Positions 57,949 to 64,000 of a stretch of 64,000 nucleotides of DNA are shown here, piece after piece. Numbering within the stretch: the first letter of the stretch is position 1; every line of letters begins with the position of its first letter. Origin of the DNA: Vibrio zhugei (GTDB taxonomy: Bacteria > Pseudomonadota > Gammaproteobacteria > Enterobacterales > Vibrionaceae). A program made the translations under genes and the position numbers. The notes beneath the pieces are model-generated. The model did no database searches, was not told the DNA's origin, and saw only the letters and a list, made by a program, of their open reading frames with translations. The DNA is taken from NCBI RefSeq assembly GCF_003716875.1, contig NZ_CP033078.1, positions 1,302,001 through 1,366,000 on the forward strand. Reading direction: 5' to 3'.

Positions 57949-58825
57949 AATAAAAACTCCATGTGTACTGTCAGCATCCAATGCATAACGAAATAGAGGG
58001 GTTCGATAGGAATATATCAGTGACTTTCACCATCGCGCTTCTCGATCCATAAATTGGAAACGCAATAAATGAAAATAAGCAATATACATCAATTGCACCA
58101 AGATGGTGTATTAGCACGATCATTGTGCGATATAAACACCAAAAGCAGTGAATCCCTTTAGCAATCGAAACATATAACAAATAAAATATTACTTCAACTG
58201 AGTTATTTGAAAGTAATAGATAATAAAAATAAGTAAAAAAAACTGTAAAAATTAAAAATAGAGTTTTTATTACTCTTTACATTCACTAGATAACGGGTCA
58301 ATTAGAGGGCTTTTTTTGAATAAAAAACCACCATCAACTAGGTGTTGATGCTTATAGAACTGCTGTCTAAGGCCACTATAGTCCTATTTTACCTATGTTT
58401 TTCTTCATTTTTATAGCATAAAACTTCAGGTATCAGATTTTAATGATTCTTTTATCAAAAAGAGTAAAAACTCTAATGATTAAATGAATCCTAAAATAAT
58501 GTTCTTTTTGATAGTTATATTTTTAAGTTTGTCATAAAACATTAATAAATCATAAATACCTGACGTATTCATTGTTTTTGTTCTGACATTGAGTGACATT
58601 ACCATGACAATAGTCTGAATTTTTAAAATTAATCGGTCCTTTATCCTTTCTTATTGCCGTTGGGGCCTAAGTTGACGAAGTAATCTGGCTGGGTGTATAC
58701 CTCTGCTTGCTTAGTGATTGATTTGAAAAACTTGTGTGTTCACCACCATGAGCGTGATCGCTTTCACTAAGTGAGTAGTAGTGAGAATTTCGAAAAACTA
58801 TGGAAAGCAAACGTAAGGAATATGG
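57949..58825. promoter_or_regulatory. Long A/T-rich divergent region with two related inverted repeats
   Basis: This 877-bp gap lies between the peptide transporter and the TonB-dependent receptor. It has no convincing ORF. Two similar palindromes occur: AGAGT-7-ACTCT at 58260-58276 and AGAGT-4-ACTCT at 58461-58474, about 200 bp apart; they could be operator sites. No clear Fur box was seen. Confidence 0.4.
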
Positions 58826-61309
58826 ATGTTAAATAAAAGAACCAGCCTATCAGTGGCCATTGGTTTGGTATTAGGCACTGTTGTATGTGTGTCATCCGCT
58901 AATGCCGAAGACAATGTCGAAAAAATGCAAAAAATGAAAGTCACCGGTTCGCATATTGCGACAACGGACATGGAAGGTCCAAGCCCGGTGGATGTGTATA
59001 CTGCCAAAGACATCAAACAGATGGGAGCAACGGATGTCAGTGATGTGTTACGTGGCTTAACGCAAAATGGTGGGAACAGCTATGGCGCTTCTTTCACGAA
59101 CGGCTTCGCAGCTGGATCGTCAGGTGTGTCGCTACGCGGTTTAGGACAAAGCCGTACTTTGGTCCTTCTCAATGGTCGACGTGTCGCCAATTATGCGTTT
59201 GCGCAGAATACCTCAGATACGTTTGTCGATCTCAACTCCATCCCCCTTTCTGCGATTAAGCGTATTGATATTTTGAAAGATGGCGCGTCAGCGATTTATG
59301 GCGCAGATGCGATTGGCGGTGTCATCAATTTAATCACCAAGCGTGACTACGAAGGGTTTGATTTTGATGCCAAAGTAGGGGAAACCACCAAAAAAGATGG
59401 TGAAACCCTCGACTTAACGGCAACAGCGGGGAAAAATTTCAATGATGGTCGTACTAACGTCATGGTGACAGCAAACTTTGTACGCAAGAATAACATTGAG
59501 AGTAAGAACCGTTCTAACACACATACCGCTGATCAAACTCGCTTAGGCGGCGATGATTGGCGCAGTTCTTACGGTGTTCCAGGTACGGTGATGGCCGCTG
59601 ATGACGGAGAAGAACTCGATTCATTGTGTGGCGGCAGCGAAGATTGTGTTTACGATTTTGCTGAGTATGGACAAATAGAACCACAAACCGAACGGTTTAG
59701 TGTGCTATCGACAGTAACGCATCAAATTACACCAGATCTTACGTGGAATAGTGAATTGAGCTACAACCGCGTAGACACGAAAACGCATGCAGCCCCAACG
59801 CCGGATAGTGAGCTTACCCAAGTCGGAGCGTCTAACCCGAATAATACCTATGGTGAAGATGTGTATTTATATCACCGTATTATGGAAGCGGGACCGCGTA
59901 AGAATGAAATCACCACCGATTCTGTGCGATTTGTGACGGGGCTGGAAGGCTACGCCTCTCTCTTTGAGACCGATGTGGATTGGAGTGTGTCTGGTGGCTA
60001 TCACTACACGAAAACCACGTCGGATGGCAAAAATTACGTGACCAAAACGGGCTATAAAGCAGCCATCGATAGCGGCGCTTATAACCCGTTTGTGACCAAT
60101 AACGACCCGAGTTCCTTAGCGGGTGCAAAAGTGACCACACAACGGAAAGGTGAATCAAAATTGGCATTCTTTAATGCTGATGCATCTTTCCCTGTTTACG
60201 CAATGTCGGCGGGTGATATGCAACTCGCCGTCGGTACCGAGTTCCGCTATGAAGCAGGGGAAGATACACCTGATCCACTCAATGCTCGTAATGCCATTAT
60301 TGGCTCGGGTGGGACAGGATCTGATGGGCACCGGAACGTCGTTGCGGCTTACTCGGAATTGCATATCCCTCTTCATGAAACGTTAGAGATGCAATTAGCA
60401 GCACGTGGTGAGCACTACAGTGATTTCGGCAGCGCATTTAGCCCGAAAGTGGCGCTACGCTATCAGCCTTCTGACATTATCATGTTCCGCTCATCGTACA
60501 GCGAAGGGTTTAAAGCGCCAACGCTTCCAGAAGTGAACATGAGCGAAACACGGAGCTATAAGACAGTCAAAAACCCGCGTAAAGGTGATGAAAAGGAAGA
60601 AGTTGAAATTGTCAGCGGCGGTAATAAAGACTTAGAAGCCGAGCATTCCTACAGCTTTAACTTTGGTACGGTCGTTAATCCAACGGATGGTTTGACGTTG
60701 AAATTGGACTATTTCCATATTACCAATACCAATATGATTGATACCTTAGATGAGCAAGATTTGGTCAATAAGGATATCGGTGTGACGTACGAACCCGATG
60801 GCCGAATTCGAAGCGTGCAAAACAGTTATGTGAACGTTTCCAAGCAAGAAGTCTCTGGGTTGGATGGCGAAATCCGCTACGTTTTCGATACTGCGAATGT
60901 GGGCGAGTTTAAAACCACACTACGTGGTACCTACAATATCGAGCATAAGCGTAGTGATTCTGCAGGTAATATTGAAGATTACATCGGTACCTACTATGAC
61001 GGTGCGCGCTTTAAAGGTAAAGCGAATCTCGTGTGGAACATTGCCGATTATGCGGTTATCAACACGGTGAACTACACGGGCCGCTACACCCAACTTTATG
61101 AAACATCTGAACATAAATATGTTGATGCTTGGACGACGTGGGATGCTCAAGTGAACTACACCGGTTTCGATCGTTTAACGTTAACGTTTGGTGTCGATAA
61201 CGTGTTGGATAAAGAAGCACCGTATTATAACGACTCCAACGGTTATGACTTTTCAAATGCCAATAACATCGGCCGTTATGTCTACGCTGGTTTGAGTTAT
61301 TCACTCTAA
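58826..61309 (+). CDS. TonB-dependent outer-membrane receptor
   Basis: An 827-residue receptor. Signal peptide ends at ANA (about residue 27). A TonB-box-like stretch (KMKVTGSHI) is followed by a plug domain (SPVDVYTAKDIKQMGATDVSD; RRVANYAFAQN; ILKDGASAIYGADAIGGVINLIT, core DGASAIYGADAIGG) and a beta-barrel whose last strand ends YVYAGLSYSL, with terminal aromatic-hydrophobic residues. The ligand is unknown. It is directly upstream of a DUF3450-TtpC-ExbB operon that would supply energy. Confidence 0.93.
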   Translation: MLNKRTSLSVAIGLVLGTVVCVSSANAEDNVEKMQKMKVTGSHIATTDMEGPSPVDVYTAKDIKQMGATDVSDVLRGLTQNGGNSYGASFTNGFAAGSSGVSLRGLGQSRTLVLLNGRRVANYAFAQNTSDTFVDLNSIPLSAIKRIDILKDGASAIYGADAIGGVINLITKRDYEGFDFDAKVGETTKKDGETLDLTATAGKNFNDGRTNVMVTANFVRKNNIESKNRSNTHTADQTRLGGDDWRSSYGVPGTVMAADDGEELDSLCGGSEDCVYDFAEYGQIEPQTERFSVLSTVTHQITPDLTWNSELSYNRVDTKTHAAPTPDSELTQVGASNPNNTYGEDVYLYHRIMEAGPRKNEITTDSVRFVTGLEGYASLFETDVDWSVSGGYHYTKTTSDGKNYVTKTGYKAAIDSGAYNPFVTNNDPSSLAGAKVTTQRKGESKLAFFNADASFPVYAMSAGDMQLAVGTEFRYEAGEDTPDPLNARNAIIGSGGTGSDGHRNVVAAYSELHIPLHETLEMQLAARGEHYSDFGSAFSPKVALRYQPSDIIMFRSSYSEGFKAPTLPEVNMSETRSYKTVKNPRKGDEKEEVEIVSGGNKDLEAEHSYSFNFGTVVNPTDGLTLKLDYFHITNTNMIDTLDEQDLVNKDIGVTYEPDGRIRSVQNSYVNVSKQEVSGLDGEIRYVFDTANVGEFKTTLRGTYNIEHKRSDSAGNIEDYIGTYYDGARFKGKANLVWNIADYAVINTVNYTGRYTQLYETSEHKYVDAWTTWDAQVNYTGFDRLTLTFGVDNVLDKEAPYYNDSNGYDFSNANNIGRYVYAGLSYSL

Positions 61310-61385
61310 CATTCATGATCTACCCTAAATGGCGCGAAAGGATTTTCGCGCCAGATTTAAGACTGACTTTACACAAGGAGACGAT

Positions 61386-62156
61386 ATGAAGTGCAAGCAC
61401 TTTCGCATCGGCGCAGTGACAACCGCTTTGATTCTTTCAAGCAGTTCGTTGTTTGCTGCAGATACCCATTCTGTGGTGAACACACAGCAAAAAACAGACA
61501 CTTCAGCGCAAGTGTCGCAGAAGAAAATCGATCAATACTCTGAGAAAACTCAAAGTATGTTCGCGGACTATAAAGCCACATTACGCCAACTCGACAGCAT
61601 GCGAGTGTACAACAATCAAGTTGAGCGCATGGTCACCAAACAACAAGCTGAGTTGGCATCACTGCATCGTCAAATTGAGCAAATTGATCAAACGTCGATG
61701 GAAGTCGTGCCGTTGATGCTGAAGATGGTTGATGCATTGGATGAATTTATTGCGCTGGATCTGCCTTTTCAGAAAAAAGAACGGACGCAACGCATTGCCA
61801 ATCTACGTGAGTTGATGGATAGCCCTGATGTCACTACTTCTGAAAAATTTCGTAAGGTCATGGATGCCTATCAGATTGAAGAAGGCTTCTCGCGCACGAT
61901 TGAATCCTACAAAGCTAGCCTGAAACGTGATGGAAAAACAGTGACTTATGACTTCCTACGTTTAGGTCGTGTCGCACTGCTATATCAATCTCCTGATGGT
62001 GATGAAACTGGCATGTGGAACAATAAAACCCACGCTTGGGTAACGTTACCTGAGAGCTACCGTTCATCGGTACAAGAAGGGATTCGTATCGCTAAGAAAC
62101 AAGCGCCACCTGCACTTATCAAATTGCCAGTTTACACAGGGGAGACCTCACTATGA
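61386..62156 (+). CDS. DUF3450 periplasmic coiled-coil protein
   Basis: A 256-residue exported protein: signal peptide cleaved after LFA (about residue 23), then a coiled-coil (QYSEKTQSMFADYKATLRQL in core) and a DUF3450 C-terminal part (MDAYQIEEGFSRTIESYKA; GRVALLYQSPDG). In vibrios this gene stands just before ttpC in TonB2/TonB3 clusters. Start ATG 61386 follows AAGGAG. The stop overlaps ttpC by 4 nt. Confidence 0.88.
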   Translation: MKCKHFRIGAVTTALILSSSSLFAADTHSVVNTQQKTDTSAQVSQKKIDQYSEKTQSMFADYKATLRQLDSMRVYNNQVERMVTKQQAELASLHRQIEQIDQTSMEVVPLMLKMVDALDEFIALDLPFQKKERTQRIANLRELMDSPDVTTSEKFRKVMDAYQIEEGFSRTIESYKASLKRDGKTVTYDFLRLGRVALLYQSPDGDETGMWNNKTHAWVTLPESYRSSVQEGIRIAKKQAPPALIKLPVYTGETSL

Positions 62157-63529
62157 AACATGTAAAAATTGGGGTACTGACACTGATCTCGAGTGTGTGC
62201 ATGGCCTCATCAGCATGGTCGGCAGAGACATCAACAGCACCAGCCAAAACATTGTCTGATTTATTGAATAAAATTCAGTCACAAAGTGTGATCGAATCTA
62301 AGCTCAACAAGGAGCGTGAACAACGGTTTTTGCACGATGAAAAACAACAGGCGCAACTACTGCAAAAAGCCAAAGCGGATCTCAAAGCGGAAACTCAGCG
62401 CGGAGACACGTTAAAAGCGACTTTTGACGGCAATGATAAACAGCTTACCGCGTTATCAGAAAAGCTCAAACAGCGCTCAGGGTCGTTGGGTGAAATGTTT
62501 GGTGTGGTACGTCAATACGCGGGAGAGTTTAAAGGATCGTTCCATGCCTCACAGAATGATGTCCGCTTTCCAAAGCGTGATGCAATATTAAGTAAATTAG
62601 CCGCTAGCAAAGAACTGCCTTCCACTGAAGAGTTAGAGTCATTTTGGCAGATCATTTTGCATCAGTTAGTCGCCTCTGGTGAGACAACCACCACGAAAGC
62701 GACGGTTGTCTATGGCGGTGGTAAGCAGCAAACAACAGATGTGACATTAGTCGGTGAGTTTAATGCGATTGCCGATGGTAAATACCTAACATATACCCCA
62801 GCAACGGGTAAGTTTGAAGAGTTATCTCGTCAACCGTCGAGTACGATGACCGATTTATTGAAACCCTTCACTCACAGTAAACAGGATTACCAGCCGATCT
62901 ACTTGGATCCGTCGCGTGGTGCGATTTTGTCACTGATGGTGCAAAGTCCAACAGTGGAAGAACGTGTGGAGCAAGGCGGGATTGTAGGTTATGTCATCCT
63001 AGCTTTGGGGGCCATTGGTGCATTAATCGCTATTTTCTGCTATGTCCGCCTCACCATGATTGGTGGGAAAATGCGTAAACAAGCGAAATCCGATGAGGTC
63101 ATTGAAGGGAATCCGCTCGGGGAAGTGATCGCTGCGTATAAAAATCATGCTGGCGATAACTTGGAAGACTTAGAGTCTAAGTTGGATGAAGTTATCTTGC
63201 GCCATGGTCCCCGCATTCAGCGCTTTATCAGCATTATTAAGCTCATTGCTTCTGTGGCCCCATTGCTAGGATTATTAGGAACCGTTATGGGGATGATTGG
63301 TACATTCCAAGCGATTACTTTATTTGGTACTGGCGATCCAAAACTGATGGCAGGAGGTATTTCCGAAGCCTTGGTGACCACGATGTTAGGTTTGGTTGTG
63401 GCGATTCCTTTATTGTTCCTATACTCCCTCGTGCACAGTAAAGGCCGCCGTCTCGTCCAAATTCTTGAAGAACAAAGTGCTGGTTTCATCGCTCGTTATC
63501 AAGAAAAAATGAATGCGGCGAGCGCCTAA
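62153..63529 (+). CDS. ttpC: TtpC, TonB2/TonB3-associated ExbB-like protein
   Basis: TtpC is an ExbB/TolQ-type channel protein with an extra periplasmic domain, required with ExbB2-ExbD2 for TonB2-dependent iron uptake in pathogenic vibrios. The 458-residue product has a signal peptide (cleaved after SAWS/A, about residue 24), a coiled-coil periplasmic domain (about 25-275), and an ExbB core with three helices; LIASVAPLLGLLGTVMGMIGTF is the conserved channel segment (core APLLGLLGTVMGMI). It overlaps DUF3450 and is 9 bp from exbB. Confidence 0.9.
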   Translation: MKHVKIGVLTLISSVCMASSAWSAETSTAPAKTLSDLLNKIQSQSVIESKLNKEREQRFLHDEKQQAQLLQKAKADLKAETQRGDTLKATFDGNDKQLTALSEKLKQRSGSLGEMFGVVRQYAGEFKGSFHASQNDVRFPKRDAILSKLAASKELPSTEELESFWQIILHQLVASGETTTTKATVVYGGGKQQTTDVTLVGEFNAIADGKYLTYTPATGKFEELSRQPSSTMTDLLKPFTHSKQDYQPIYLDPSRGAILSLMVQSPTVEERVEQGGIVGYVILALGAIGALIAIFCYVRLTMIGGKMRKQAKSDEVIEGNPLGEVIAAYKNHAGDNLEDLESKLDEVILRHGPRIQRFISIIKLIASVAPLLGLLGTVMGMIGTFQAITLFGTGDPKLMAGGISEALVTTMLGLVVAIPLLFLYSLVHSKGRRLVQILEEQSAGFIARYQEKMNAASA

Positions 63530-63538
63530 GGAGCGACT

Positions 63539-64000
63539 ATGTGGTGGTTATATGCACAATTTGACCATATACAACGCTTTTTGGGGATGGGAGGAAATGT
63601 CCTTGTTGCCATTTTCTTCCTGACCATTCTCTTATGGGTCATGATGTTAGAACGCTGGTTCTACTTTGCCACGATGGCGCCTAAGCTGCGCAAGCAAGCG
63701 ATAGACACCTGGAAGGTTCGTGGCGATAAGAAGAGCTGGAATGCACACGCTATTCGTAATGAATTGGTGTCGCAACAGAGCGTTGAGAACCGACGAGGAT
63801 TGTCGGTGATTAAAGTATTGATTGCACTGTGCCCATTATTAGGCTTGCTCGGTACCGTGGTTGGTATGATTCACGTGTTCGACATTCTTGCGGTGGTCGG
63901 GACAGGTAGCCCGCGAGCTATGGCCTCAGGGATTTCGAAAGCAACGATTCCGACGCTAGCCGGTATGGTGGCCTCATTGTCTGGGTTATTTTTTAGCTCT
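63539..64000 (+). CDS. exbB: ExbB-family proton-channel protein (3' end beyond window)
   Basis: The frame begins ATG TGG TGG at 63539, with AAGGAG upstream, and runs open for 154 codons to the window edge. The N-terminus (MWWLYAQFDHIQRF), first helix (VLVAIFFLTILLWVMMLERW), second-helix segment LIALCPLLGLLGTVVGMIHV and the third-helix start LAGMVASLSGLFFSS are typical of ExbB/TolQ. By context it is the ExbB2-type partner of TtpC, with exbD and tonB expected just beyond. Confidence 0.9.
   Translation, partial: MWWLYAQFDHIQRFLGMGGNVLVAIFFLTILLWVMMLERWFYFATMAPKLRKQAIDTWKVRGDKKSWNAHAIRNELVSQQSVENRRGLSVIKVLIALCPLLGLLGTVVGMIHVFDILAVVGTGSPRAMASGISKATIPTLAGMVASLSGLFFSS

Overview
The window is a stretch of chromosome from a gammaproteobacterium of the family Vibrionaceae (Vibrio or a close relative). 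The evidence is gene content and order: rplY beside a PepSY/response-regulator/kinase operon and radD-rsuA-bcr; nrdA-nrdB-yfaE, ubiG, gyrA and ribA in a row; a CosR-type MarR regulator divergent from a BCCT transporter; aspC and asnS; three chemoreceptors; and a DUF3450-TtpC-ExbB TonB module of the Vibrio TonB2/TonB3 type. No rRNA or tRNA genes were seen. Most genes are ordinary housekeeping or transport genes, and many units end in clear intrinsic terminators.

Layout. (1) 1-3132: the end of a CRISPR-Cas locus. It holds the 3' part of a type III-B RAMP gene (cmr6), a 1-nt-overlapping gene for an unrecognised two-helix membrane protein with a duplicated three-cysteine domain, an I-F-like leader, and a 20-repeat array whose 28-bp repeats and 32-bp spacers are of type I-F, not III-B, character. 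This is the most unusual part of the window. (2) 3188-11863: rplY, a glycosyltransferase gene split by an in-frame amber codon, a PepSY-response regulator-kinase operon, radD, rsuA, bcr and a DUF2913 gene. (3) 11888-19450: an NAD-binding/DUF2867 protein, an ABC exporter with a CrtC/AttH-like lipocalin partner, and nhaA. (4) 19636-33066: a Cache chemoreceptor, a CinA-like protein, nrdA-nrdB-yfaE with NrdR and DnaA boxes, ubiG, gyrA and ribA. (5) 33169-44151: an L,D-transpeptidase, a metallo-beta-lactamase-fold hydrolase, DUF2982, a small winged-helix protein, cosR, a BCCT transporter, an amino-acid-type dCache chemoreceptor, and a DnaQ-like exonuclease with a cNMP/CBS/DUF294 protein. (6) 44324-45773: a complete IS4-type insertion sequence with an 11-bp target duplication, inserted in the terminator hairpin behind aspC. 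(7) 45799-57948: aspC, asnS, a periplasmic binding protein paired with a chemoreceptor, and a five-gene Yej/Opp-like peptide transporter. (8) 58826-64000: a TonB-dependent receptor, DUF3450, TtpC and the start of exbB, running off the window.

How the parts work together. The CRISPR end looks like a hybrid: III-B effector genes transcribed toward an array built of Csy4/Cas6f-type hairpin repeats, with a membrane protein tucked in the effector operon, as expected of an accessory effector or sensor. Its remaining genes lie before position 1, so the system cannot be completed from this window. Elsewhere, nrdA-nrdB-yfaE makes and repairs class Ia ribonucleotide reductase, the last region energises TonB-dependent uptake, and the binding protein/chemoreceptor pair suggests indirect sensing of a small ligand.
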